From Kingdonia uniflora (taxonomy: Eukaryota > Streptophyta > Magnoliopsida > Ranunculales > Circaeasteraceae), in contig JACGCM010002671.1 of the NCBI GenBank assembly GCA_014058105.1, forward strand, positions 310,001-374,000: 64,000 nucleotides of DNA, given 5' to 3'. The notes beneath the pieces are model-generated. The model was not told the origin of the DNA. It saw only the letters and a list, made by a program, of their open reading frames with translations, and did not search any database. A program made the position numbers and the translations under genes. Shown here piece after piece: positions 1-12,100 of this stretch. Numbering within the stretch: the first letter of the stretch is position 1; every line of letters starts with the position of its first letter.

Positions 1-1574
1 TAAAATCTTTGCTTCGATTAATCTAGGAGAGCATCTCACCACCATTAATCTTGTCCGATAAAATTACTGGGCACCCAACTTTCAATCTTAGTTTAAACGG
101 AGGTAGACCTAAATGATCGAGAGAGTTCATATATTCTTGGGGATATCGATTTGTGACAGTGCGATCATCAGCGTCTGCTTCTGATAACTTGTCAGCGGCA
201 AGATAAACAATCTCTTGTCCTTGAATTTTGGCCATAGCTTGAATATTGATGATGTTAACATCTTCATTACGGGCAGATAGAATCATGCGCTCAGTCAAGT
301 ATGTAGTTGAGGCTGTTGTAACTTCTTCCAAATGTGGGTAAACTGAACATATTAACTCATCTAGATTTGCACATTTATTAAACGCCGCCGGTAATTCAAC
401 TGTTTCTTTTGGATTAGATCCGATCTACATATATTTTAAACGCAAGTGTATTAGTAAACTTTTCACCAAAACAAATGTATTCGATAGTTTAAATTTATGT
501 TACCTCCAATAATGTATGTGGGAAAGCAACATTCTCAGAGCTGTTGTCGATTAGTCGCATATTCTGCGATAAGGATAGTACTTGTACGTGTCCCCAAATA
601 TACGATCTTCTTAAAGAAGCAGAAACGATATCCTCACGGACACCTTTTGGCACTACTGGAAGAATTTGACGAAAGTCACCTCCTAAAACAACAGTTATTC
701 CTCCAAAAGGCCTTCCATTTTCTAACACGTCTTGAAGAGATCGATCTACTACTTCCACGCAATATTTGTGTTGCATGGGAACTTCATCCCAAATGATAAG
801 CTTTGCTTTTTTGAATAATTCTGCATGTATTGATTGCTTCGAAAACCCACACATTGAGTTATCTAAGATTTTTATGGGTATCTTAAAAGTAGAATGAGAT
901 GTTCGGCCTCCATATAGTAGTAATGATGCAATACCTGATGAAGCTACTAATATTGCGATTTTCTTCCCATTACGACATGTAGCTGCTAAAGAGTTGTATA
1001 CAAACATTTTTTCGGTGCCAGCAGCTCCGTTCAAGAAAAAGACAGTCCCAACTTCATTTCTAACAGAATCAATAACAGTATTATAAGTGCCCCGTTGTTC
1101 ATCGTTGAGTTGATCAACATTGTTTAGAGATTCTGCATGTTGAGCATCAGAAGTTAAATGTTCTTGATCCCATATTAGCCGGTTTCCAATATCCTCAAGG
1201 ATCCATCTTTCAGTAATTTTGAAATCATGGTCAAAATCTATGAGACTCTTACCTTCTTCTTGCAATATTTGTTCCAATAAAAATAGGTCGTAGTCAGCAA
1301 TTTGGTGTTCTGTCGGATCTGGAATTCCAAATTTGTCCTTAAGTTTGAATTTCAAGTCATCGAATATATTTTTGGAAAACTTTATCCATAATCCCATTGG
1401 ATCTATTGGACAACAATGGATAAAAATAACAGCAAAAAGTCTCCGCAATTGGTACCCAGTTTGCATAATAGCTGCCTCTTCAAGACACTGTATCCATTCT
1501 TTATCGTCTTCAAGTAATCCAAGTGCAACACATGCTTCTTTAAACGTGTTGTGCAAAACTCCGTTCACATTCCG
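1..1574 (-). repeat. Left arm of a 1.57-kb palindrome
   Basis: This arm is the reverse complement of 2071-3644: every left position x pairs with 3645-x. The translated helicase pieces in the two arms are the same residue for residue, and the non-coding gap between them (332-494 and 3151-3313) has the same length, so I see no indel. The match stops at 1574/2071. The window begins inside the arm, so its outer end is not visible. Seen directly: symmetry and identity. Inferred: a very recent inverted duplication or an assembly foldback. Confidence 0.93.
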
Positions 1575-1586
1575 AATAAACGCCAT
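23..1586 (-). pseudogene. Helitron helicase 3' fragment, inverted copy
   Basis: Two minus-strand reading frames (1586-495, 363 aa; 331-23, 102 aa) encode the C-terminal half of a PIF1-like Helitron helicase. Recognisable pieces are the NGVLH...FKEAC...LGLLEDD segment that precedes the ATPase, a Walker A region reading GAAGTEKM, a Walker B-like WDEVPM, the GGDFRQILPVV motif and the QNMRL motif. Walker A is abnormal: the usual GTGKT core reads GTEKM, so ATP binding is probably lost. The apparent start codon lies in the 17-bp repeat at the breakpoint (1572-1588) and is probably accidental. No Rep/HUH domain is present. This is the mirror of the plus-strand copy and carries the same lesions. Confidence 0.85.
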
Positions 1587-2070
1587 GCAAGGTATTTGAC
1601 CCTTGTATATACAAGGGTCATGATCGTACCATGCTGGTATTTATGCTGACGACGAGATTCAGCAATACCTCGATGCAAGGTACATTGGTCCACCTGAGGC
1701 TGCATGGCGTTTATTCGGGCATTCCTTACATGAAGAGATTCCTCAGTAACCAGATTGACGCTTCACTTACCTGGAATGTATAATGCTACGACGAGAGGGA
1801 ACCAATCGAAAATGTCATTTCCAGAGCACAAGATCAAAGATCAACACTCACTGGTTTTTTGAATTATGCGACACATAACACTGCAACAACCTACACTTAT
1901 CAAGAGTTCCCAGAGTTCCATACCTGGCACGAGAAACCATGTATATGGCTTCCAAGAGTAGGGCCAAAATCAATTGGCAGAATTTATTTTGCACCTCCAA
2001 ATTCTGGGGAAAGATACTACCTACGCTTGCTTTAACTGTCGTAAAAAACCCACATTCTTTGGAACACTTA
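1575..2070. other. Spacer of the palindrome with nested inverted repeats
   Basis: This unique 0.5-kb core contains two smaller inverted repeats. A 24-bp perfect palindrome lies at 1597-1620 with its centre in TATATA. A 17-bp segment at 1572-1588 recurs inverted at 1702-1718 and sits exactly at the left-arm junction. From about 1645 rightward the core encodes upstream helicase sequence (PPEAAWRLFGHSLHEE) that runs toward the right arm. The right arm is therefore the original orientation and the left arm the added one. Confidence 0.8.
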
Positions 2071-3953
2071 CGGAATGTGAACGGAGTTTTGCACAACACG
2101 TTTAAAGAAGCATGTGTTGCACTTGGATTACTTGAAGACGATAAAGAATGGATACAGTGTCTTGAAGAGGCAGCTATTATGCAAACTGGGTACCAATTGC
2201 GGAGACTTTTTGCTGTTATTTTTATCCATTGTTGTCCAATAGATCCAATGGGATTATGGATAAAGTTTTCCAAAAATATATTCGATGACTTGAAATTCAA
2301 ACTTAAGGACAAATTTGGAATTCCAGATCCGACAGAACACCAAATTGCTGACTACGACCTATTTTTATTGGAACAAATATTGCAAGAAGAAGGTAAGAGT
2401 CTCATAGATTTTGACCATGATTTCAAAATTACTGAAAGATGGATCCTTGAGGATATTGGAAACCGGCTAATATGGGATCAAGAACATTTAACTTCTGATG
2501 CTCAACATGCAGAATCTCTAAACAATGTTGATCAACTCAACGATGAACAACGGGGCACTTATAATACTGTTATTGATTCTGTTAGAAATGAAGTTGGGAC
2601 TGTCTTTTTCTTGAACGGAGCTGCTGGCACCGAAAAAATGTTTGTATACAACTCTTTAGCAGCTACATGTCGTAATGGGAAGAAAATCGCAATATTAGTA
2701 GCTTCATCAGGTATTGCATCATTACTACTATATGGAGGCCGAACATCTCATTCTACTTTTAAGATACCCATAAAAATCTTAGATAACTCAATGTGTGGGT
2801 TTTCGAAGCAATCAATACATGCAGAATTATTCAAAAAAGCAAAGCTTATCATTTGGGATGAAGTTCCCATGCAACACAAATATTGCGTGGAAGTAGTAGA
2901 TCGATCTCTTCAAGACGTGTTAGAAAATGGAAGGCCTTTTGGAGGAATAACTGTTGTTTTAGGAGGTGACTTTCGTCAAATTCTTCCAGTAGTGCCAAAA
3001 GGTGTCCGTGAGGATATCGTTTCTGCTTCTTTAAGAAGATCGTATATTTGGGGACACGTACAAGTACTATCCTTATCGCAGAATATGCGACTAATCGACA
3101 ACAGCTCTGAGAATGTTGCTTTCCCACATACATTATTGGAGGTAACATAAATTTAAACTATCGAATACATTTGTTTTGGTGAAAAGTTTACTAATACACT
3201 TGCGTTTAAAATATATGTAGATCGGATCTAATCCAAAAGAAACAGTTGAATTACCGGCGGCGTTTAATAAATGTGCAAATCTAGATGAGTTAATATGTTC
3301 AGTTTACCCACATTTGGAAGAAGTTACAACAGCCTCAACTACATACTTGACTGAGCGCATGATTCTATCTGCCCGTAATGAAGATGTTAACATCATCAAT
3401 ATTCAAGCTATGGCCAAAATTCAAGGACAAGAGATTGTTTATCTTGCCGCTGACAAGTTATCAGAAGCAGACGCTGATGATCGCACTGTCACAAATCGAT
3501 ATCCCCAAGAATATATGAACTCTCTCGATCATTTAGGTCTACCTCCGTTTAAACTAAGATTGAAAGTTGGGTGCCCAGTAATTTTATCGGACAAGATTAA
3601 TGGTGGTGAGATGCTCTCCTAGATTAATCGAAGCAAAGATTTTAGCAGGATGTAAAGCTAGAAACTTGGTATTCATACCAAGAATATCTCTAACTCCGAC
3701 GACGGACGATTTGCCATTTTCTATGACAAGGAGACAGTTCCCACTTCGGCTAGCATTATCAATGACCATCAACAAATCCCAAGGCCAGTCAGTAAAATTT
3801 GTTGGGATCGATTTAACAACTTCCGTTTTCAGTCATGACCAACTATATCTGGCATTTTCAGGATGTACATCCCCAAAGAGAATTACTGTGCTTCTGCCAC
3901 CAGATACTGCAAATACAACCATGAACGCAGTATATCCAGACGTTTTGTTGTAG
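1642..3953 (+). pseudogene. Helitron helicase 3' half, parental copy
   Basis: This plus-strand Helitron helicase remnant has about five pieces in changing frames. They are 1645-1755 (helicase N-terminal segment with PPEAAW), about 1900-2020 (CIWLPRVGPKSIGRIYF...), 2025-3150 (the 364-residue block shared with the left arm), 3314-3622 and 3600-3953. The last piece carries FIPRISLTP, the [18 protein letters not shown] motif and the closing [11 protein letters not shown] segment of PIF1 helicases. Breaks include a frame change near 2020, a stop near 3150 before the next piece and a frame change at 3600-3622. Walker A reads GTEKM instead of GTGKT. Upstream Rep coding is missing. Family identity is secure; activity is not expected. 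Confidence 0.87.
2071..3644 (+). repeat. Right arm of the 1.57-kb palindrome
   Basis: Reverse complement of 1-1574. Unlike the left arm it is flanked on both sides by continuing Helitron sequence (upstream helicase before 2071, helicase C terminus to 3953), so it is the resident copy. The match reaches window position 1, so the true arm may be longer. Confidence 0.93.
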
Positions 3954-5302
3954 GTAAATTACTTAACAATGACATGACCCACTGCTCTGATGTTTATCTT
4001 TCTTAAGTTCAAAATTCAATATGTTTTTTAGAATGAGATTTATTTATATGGTTGACTAATCACTCTCTAAATTTAGGAAAATCTTTTCCGCAAATATGGG
4101 AGATGAAAATTGACGAAAAGTATGGAACAATCGTGGGAAGAGTACAATAAACATGTAAGTATGGTACTTATATAATCAAAATTTTCATCTCAGTGTGGTT
4201 TCAATGATTACTAATATACTTTCTATTTTGTAGACAATCCTAAAACCACAAATTTAACAAACATCGGTGATATATTACCATAGCAATGGATTATCAAAGA
4301 GAAACTTGAACGTCCGATGTCCACAACTACTGAGTTCTGTGACAATTAGTTGTTGCACTTTTGCAGGAGTTATACGAAACATGATCCAAAAGATAAAAAA
4401 TGAAGAACGTGAACTACGTCGTACAAATAATCACAAGCTATCAAAAGTGATTCTTTATATCGTACAACAATTGCAATGTAAAGATAAGCAAAAACTTTTT
4501 CAAATGAGAAAGAAAAGACAAGACGAATTATGGAAATGAAAGAACCTTAATTTACATTCTATGACAACATGTGTAACTCAAAACATATCTATATTTTGTA
4601 TAGATTTCAGAAGTTCATATGTAGAATTAAAAATTGATGTATAACCCCGTTTTAATGATTATCATATTTGAATCATTCCATACTAATTTATTGTGATGTG
4701 ATGTAATAAAAGGGGGATAAACTTTCTATACTTAAAAACTATGTAGAAAAGAAGGAATCAATGACAAGAAGAAGATGGAGACAAACACGCATTGATGAGG
4801 TATGTCTAATTTGGTGTATATTGATTTAACTCATAATTATCAGAAAATTCTCTTGAGTAGGCACGAAATTGTACTTTCATATTTGTAACTTTGTACATTT
4901 CTATTATTAAAATTTCAGTTCTACATGAAGGAAATGAAAATTAAATCAGATGGCTTCGACGATGTCAGCTACGTCGTACACTGTTGCATATATGATGATC
5001 GTGTTGTGACTATGTTGGAGATCATTTGAGGACTATAGGGACGTGTATTTCAATTATTTAGTATCGTAAAATTTGTATACTCTTTTATAATACTAGTACA
5101 AATAATATCAAACTTATTTTATTTGTATTTCTTTTTTGTTGCTGCATATTCTCAACTCATTCAAATGCAACATCCTTTTAAATAATTCCAATAACTTAGT
5201 GTATAATAACTTAATATAGTAGTAATTAAAATTTGAGAATATCAACGCCCTAAAATAAATAGCGCCGAAGGCGCGTCGACGTTGTTGCCGTGACTTTGTC
5301 AC
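3954..5302 (+). mobile_element. Probable 3' untranslated region of the Helitron
   Basis: AT-rich sequence follows the helicase remnant. A 90-codon open frame at 4267-4539 has a lysine-rich, helical-looking tail, but I do not recognise it. Two short hairpins occur near the end, GCGCCgaaGGCGC (about 5262-5274) and GTGACtttGTCAC (about 5288-5301), in the place where a Helitron 3' hairpin would be expected. No clean CTRR terminus follows them, so the element's 3' border is not fixed. Confidence 0.4.
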
Positions 5303-5420
5303 AGGTAGTACTACTATAGATTTAAAATGTATGAAACTAGATGATTGGGCTTTGAAATGAGAACCTGCTCATAGTTTGCCATCATATAATGCCTTAAGCA
5401 GTAGGTCAGGTTCGGATGGT
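5303..5420 (+). pseudogene. Remnant like the DJ-1 3' UTR
   Basis: This stretch shares ordered blocks with 17045-17165, just downstream of the DJ-1 stop codon: GTATGAAACT, GGCTTTGAAA.GAGAA, TTTGCCATC.TATA and GCAGTAGGT. It lies directly after the Helitron remnant and upstream of the DJ-1 gene. The simplest reading is that a tandem copy of the gene once ended here and the Helitron landed in its 3' UTR. No coding exon of that copy is visible. Confidence 0.5.
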
Positions 5421-6138
5421 TGGATTTCATACATTGGAAAAGTACTGCAAGAAATGCAGTAACTTGTGCTGTTGTCAACAAATTGGGAGTCAACTTGACT
5501 GTTGGAAATCGATGAATTTAAACGGGTTCTAATTCCACAATATGATTGCGTTTATACAAGAGGGAGAAAACTGTTGATAATGATTATAGTTACTAAAACT
5601 ACAACATGTTACGCTACAAATTTTAATGCCTGAAGGAAGTTTTTCTTCTAAAGACGCCCTTTAAAAGACGAGGGCAATCACTTCAATGGAAAAGCTTGCC
5701 CGATCTGTAACAATCACTAATACAAGAAACTCGGCCATCTTGCCACTTAATATCATGATATTACTTGATACCCATTACAATACACTTGCAACAATAATAT
5801 GCGAATCTAATACAAAGAATTCACATGGAGTTAATTACACAAAATCACTAATTAGTGGCAAAAATAATGCTTAGATGTGTGTTTTAGTGGTTTTTTGTTT
5901 TGTTTTGTTTAATTATTGGCAAAAAGGAGTTGGCCCTCAAACCAGGAACGGCATTGCTTGACACAAAAAATCATTCAAAACACGAGGACTATTATGACGA
6001 TTTTTAAGAAAAATCAACATACATAAGGCCTATACTGAACCAAAATCGAAGCACCCCCCAAACATATTGCTGAACCATATCTACACTGCACTGCTATGGC
6101 TCAAGCTTTGGCCGTGTTTCCTCCAACAGACACGAGAG
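5421..6138 (+). promoter_or_regulatory. Intergenic upstream region and 5' leader of the DJ-1 gene
   Basis: This is an AT-rich 0.7-kb stretch without a supportable gene. It should hold the promoter and 5' UTR of the DJ-1 gene. An out-of-frame ATG lies at 6096, ahead of the chosen start at 6139. I see no convincing TATA box. Confidence 0.35.
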
Positions 6139-9100
6139 ATGGCCTTACGTCACTCCATTCCTCTTTTTCTATCGCTCAAACCATCACTGCCACCAACACA
6201 AAGACGAACAATCTCACAATCTTCGAGTTTCTCTGTTTCTGCCATGGCGTCTGCTCTCAAAAAGGTTCTCTCTCTCTCTCCTTACAACAACACATTTCGT
6301 TCCTCTAATTGTAGAAGTTTGAAGCAGGTTTTGGTTCCGATCGCAAACGGTACTGAACCAATGGAAGCTGTGATCATAGTTGATGTTCTGCGAAGAGCTG
6401 GAGCTGAAGTCACTGTTGCTTCTGTCGAGAAGGATCTTCGTGCTGATGCATCTTGGGGGTTGAAACTTATTGCTGATACCCTAATTGCTGATTGTACTCA
6501 AACTACTTTCGATCTCATCTCTCTTCCGGTAGGTATTCAAGACAACAGTTGAGAATTTTAGTTGTTTGTTTGTGTTTATGAGTTGAGTTTTGTGCTATAA
6601 TTTGTGTATTTTTAGGGAGGAATGCCAGGTGCTTCTACGTTGAGAGATTGCGAGCTTTTGGAGAACTTGGTGAAGAAACATGCCGCTGATGGACGGATTT
6701 ATGCCGCAGTTTGTGCTGCTCCTGCTGTTACACTAGGACCGTGGGGTTTGCTTAAGGGATTGAAGGTAATCTTTATACTAGTCTGAGCTCAATTCAATCT
6801 AGATGTTCTAATTGCATTATTCAGTTATAGTTCTAGCACTATGCAAATAGAAAGTGTCAATCATGTATAAAAATAATAAGGAATATCTTGTGATTGGTGA
6901 ACTATGTTGTTCTCATTGTTTATGATATTTGATTTGTTATAGGCGACTTGTCATCCTTCTGTTATGGATAAACTATCATTGTTTTCAACTGCGGTTGAAG
7001 CGAGATTCTATCACGACGGACAATCTGTTACCAGTCGAGGACCTGGTACTACTATGGAGTTCTCATTGGCGCTTGTTGAAAGACTATATGGTATAGATAA
7101 GGTTATAGAAATTGCGGGACCAATGGTATGTCGCTTCTGCTTTATGCATTACTCATTAGTTAATCAAATGTTTTTGTATTGTATGAGAGGATTTACACGT
7201 CAGGAGGTATTTGGCATTTGGTGTGTATAAGGAAGATAAATAGTTTGGCGTTGATATGTGATAAGTTATTTACAAGGTCCCTTCAAGGCACCAAATTGAT
7301 TGAAAATACCTCTCTTGTCAGGAGTGGAGCTAGAGATTTAGAATGGGTGGTACCGAGATTCAAGGGCGGAGCCCCTGGAAAAAAAAAGTTGGAGGGTGAA
7401 AATACTGACGCATAGAGTGAGACAGAACATCCAGTTTTTCTTTTCTTTTTTGCTTGGCAAAAACTGGGTTTTGAGACACCATGACTTATTTGTAATCAAA
7501 ATAAAAAAGCTTTACATTGGTTTGGGAACCCGTGACCTATGTATTACATCCTAATGTACTCCTTACCCCTTGCTTCTGCCTCTAACAAGACCATATGGTC
7601 ACGATGAAGAGAGCTGTGCCAAAGTATAATTTCACCTATAGAGTTACAGAAAAAACCAAGGAAGTCTGCACAACCATATACCTCTCCTAAATACATGTCT
7701 TAAGCTAAAACCAGCCAAATGCCTAATGCTGTGCTTAATGGAGTTCACAAGCAGAATGCAGTTCCAAGGGGAAGTCTTCTTGTTGTTCACATAGGCCACC
7801 ACACACTTAGAATCAGTACTTGGTGCTTGATCGATTCCTAGGTTAAGCCCTCTCTCCAGAGCTTGATGATAGATAACAGAATGGGTTCACTTCCCACTGA
7901 AGGCCATTTGGCAGTTGGCACGTTTGTCTCTGAAGACCCTACCATTCCCACCGTTAGTGCCCAAAGAACCATCTATGTTTAGAGAGGGTACTGCCAGTAG
8001 GAGGTTCCATGAACAAAAAATGGGAGTTGGAATGAAGATTCCATGCTTGAGGAACCTCCCTGGTGGAGCTCGAGTCTGGAACAGATTTTAATGCTTCTAG
8101 TGTGACGGAGGTTTCACTGACAATAGCATTAAGCATACACCTTATTGGCTTCCTTCAGCCTCTAAAAATGATGCTGTTTCTGGCTGCCAAATGTGGTAAA
8201 CATGACATGAGCAGAACAAGCAACCATTAAGATTTTAATAGCAAGGTCATCTTGATTGAGAGAGCACAACCAATTCATCTAATGGGCAAGATCCTCAATA
8301 GGTCTCTTAAAGTTGCATTTTCCCACATTTCTGCTCCATATCTCTTTGGCTAGTGAGATACAAGCCATAAACAAAACAAACGGTCAGAGCTTTTATTGGA
8401 GGCTTTGCAGAAACTCACAAAGAGGAGCAATGAATATTCTTCTGCAACTGCCTATCTTGAGAGGGATTACAACCAGAAAACAATTGGCATACAATGAACT
8501 GGTGTCTAGAGACAACAAAAGGGTGTCAACAAACTATAGTCAAGGGAAGAGAAGGCCCAGTCTTTCTAAAGTGTATCAACAATGCGAGCAACATTGAACT
8601 TCAGTTGGGAGAGAGAATCCACACAATAAGATCTTCCATTTCAGAACTTGCAACAAGTGGCATTTGCCACCATTATCAACAATACCATATGTTTCTTTGA
8701 GAGTGCCAATGCCAGATTTGACATGAGGAATTCTTCACTGGCCATGAGCATCAACATTGCTCACTCTAGCATTAAGAGACAAGCAACAATCATACCTTAG
8801 AGCATTCGAAAATTCATTAACTAGAGTACCTTTCGGGTGCCAAGGATCTTGCCAAAATTGGTGCTGTTGCCATTGCCATTGATATAAAGGACCATCTTCT
8901 TAGCTTCTTCCCTAGTCTTTGAGAATACATTTTGAGGAACATGAGGAGTTTGCAGGTATAGGGAGAGACGGTGTCCTGTAATCTCTATCTCTCACAAGAT
9001 TCTTATCCACCCATTTAGTCCACATACTAGTATCATTTGAGGCCACTTTCTAGGTGTGCTCCAGTTTAAGAGACTTGTAAAACCCCAGACCCCCTTCTTC

Positions 9101-12100
9101 ATTTGGTTTACACACTAAACTCCAGGATCTCGGAATATTTCTTTTGCTACTATCAGTACCATGCATATAAACTTTGAAAGGATATTATCAATCCTGCGAA
9201 CGACATACTTTTTTGTGAAAAGGCTTGAATGACATACTTAGGGAGCTCAAGCACACTAATTCAATAAATATGGAGACTTGATAAGTTTAATTCTCCCTGC
9301 ACAAGACAGATATCTGTTTCACCAAGAGTGTAATCTGTGGCAGTGACCCTGGTAGAACCGAGAGGTGTTCCAATGTACTTAAAAGGGGATAGCTCCTTCT
9401 TGAAAACCTAAAATTGTCAGTAAGTTCTCCTTGATTTCAGTGCCAACCCCTGAGAAGTAGGTTGTGAACTTTGTAGAATTAGTCTCCAGGCCAGTCATCC
9501 CTCTAAAATAATCAATAACTCAATACAACTCTTAACAGCATAAGCTGATAGAACATCACTAGCTAAGAACACTAGTAAATCATCTGCAAAAGATAAGCCA
9601 TTTAGCATTGTTTTTTCTTTTGCACTTGAAGTGGGGGCTAAGCGAGCCAGACTGGGGTTTTTTAGCAAGGATTAAAATTCTAAACCATTTTGGCTTACCG
9701 ACCTCTGCCTAGTGGCGGGCAAGCGGCTTACCGTGATATTTTCAATTTATCACGGTTTTTATGGTCACTCAATTATTTTTAATCCTTTAATACAAAAAGC
9801 TGGTTTAAACCAAATTATCGTGATATATCGATAGTTTTTTTCGGTATTCTAATAATTATTACGATATATTGATAATATTACTTAAAATGTGTGTAAATGT
9901 GAAGGAAGTCTCCAAAAATATTTGAACTTGAAAAATGATTATGAAAAGTAAAAATTAAATGTTAAATGGGAAATTGAGAATCAAGAAGTTTATTACAAGA
10001 AAATACAAACAATTCAATTACAAATTGAAACTTGACATTTAGGAATTATCTCATAAAGTTATTGATATGTTAATAGTCTAATACATATATGAGTGATGTG
10101 GTTTCTCAAAATCATTATTTTTTTACTGTGAGTTGGTGCTAGAAACATTCCAACAATATTCCTCCCACGCCAAATGCTTGAAATAAATGTCATAATTTCT
10201 TATGTGGTTCTCGTATTCTTGTTGGATTAATTACGGCCTATGTAACAATGACACTTCACTTTAATAAAATAAAACGTGCCCGACACTCGGATACTTGGAC
10301 ACACACGTGTCCAACACTATTTACAGGGTACTTAACAAAATTTTGCCGTTTTCGACACCCCATACCTGTGTCGGACACTGGCACCTGTATCTGTGTCATT
10401 GTGTCGTTGTTACCTAGATTACGGCATAATCCCCAGGGGTTGGCAACCAGTTATAACTATTACTCCTACACGCTTATCTGTGTAATGTTGTCTCAAAGAC
10501 TGTGAGGATTCTCCCTGACTATGTCCTCCGTATCCATAAAACGGCGCATGGCCCATCAAGGTACAGATTTACGTTACCAATGAGCCCTCTAGATTGGTCA
10601 TTTTTACTCAGCATTAAAAGTGGACGGATGTTGGTAATAGCCAGTGCACATGCTTCCCGTTCACATGCCATCAAAGTGCAATGAAAGAGAACCTGCATCA
10701 TAACTCGTGCGATATGAACTTGACCCAAATCCTCATTGCGACCTTCCTGTTCGACCTCTTCGGTTTCCCCAATTAGTTGATCTTTGACGAGAAACATGGT
10801 TGGAGTCTTGAGTTGCATGGTCAAAATCGGCTTCTTCAGTAAACGATACGTAACCCTTTTGACTTGACGGTATTTACAACCATGGTTTAAAAGGAAAAAC
10901 CACGATAATATCAAAAAACCCAACAATAAAAAAATGCGATACATTCATGGTATTTACAGATAAGTTAGGTAAATACGCGATATTTTGATGGTTTATTGCT
11001 TGATTTAAAAGTATAAGAAACCATGATAATATCATGAAAATATCATACCGTTTTTTCTTTTTCTCGGCTTACCGGGTGGTATTTTGAAAAAGCCCTAGCA
11101 TTTTAAACTATGGTTTTTTGATGGATGAGGGTAATGAAGCTTTCATGACCAGGACAAATAAATTATAAATGATAAGGTAAGATATTGAGATTGAGTCTTA
11201 GACCCATAAGGTGAGATGGGTTCACCTTGTCTAAGACCGCACCCATTAATTGAAAATACCCCTTTAAGGCACTCATTGTGATAAGAATCGTGGTCATATC
11301 CACGGCCATGAGTAGCGCGTCTCGTATGTCGCGTGCACACCTTTTTTATTTAGTTATTTCTATTTAATTTAATTCATTGAATAATAGGACTAGTTTCCTA
11401 ATTAGATTGGTATTAGGGTTTCTATTTGTGCTAGGTCTCTTCCCATATAAAAGAGAACCTGAGCATAGTTTATTTATTAGGTTGATTTTAGTGAGAAAAA
11501 GGCTTAGCCTTAGAGAGAGATGTAAAGTTTAGAGTAAATCTAAAAATAAAAGGTTTATGCAATTGAGAGATCTTAGTTTTAATAGAGATTAATTTAGCTT
11601 CCGCAAACGTAGTTTTTAACAACTTGGTATTAGAGCTAGCAAGATTCTGCGACTTTTACAGTAATTTTCGGCATCTGCTACAATAATTTATGCACTGTTA
11701 CAGTGATCTCTGCTACAATAATGTTAAGCTAAAAAGAAGATTTAGAAGGATTATGAGACAAGTTTGGGTAGAAAGACTACGAAGTAGAAGACTACATGGA
11801 AAATTGGATAAAACAAAGATTAGAAAATGACGAATTCATACTTTTATGGAGAGAAACCAATGAAGTATGAATTCTGAATCGTTATGGATCGTAAATGTTT
11901 TTATATTTCAAAAAAGATCTGACAAGGGAGGCATTTCAGATACTTGAGAATTCTAATATCATAAAAGATGGGTTTCGGATGAGTGTAGATGTTGAAATCG
12001 ATATAGTTGGCTTGAAGATTAACCATCACGAGGTACCGATGGAGAGAGAGGTTCCCCGTGCGATCGATTTCGTGGGTGGAATAGGTGAAGACGCATTGGA

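Noticed and set aside
10519..10944. 141-codon minus frame as a host gene
   Set aside because: It lies inside a foldback-like repeat in an intron and has no domain or homologue I recognise.
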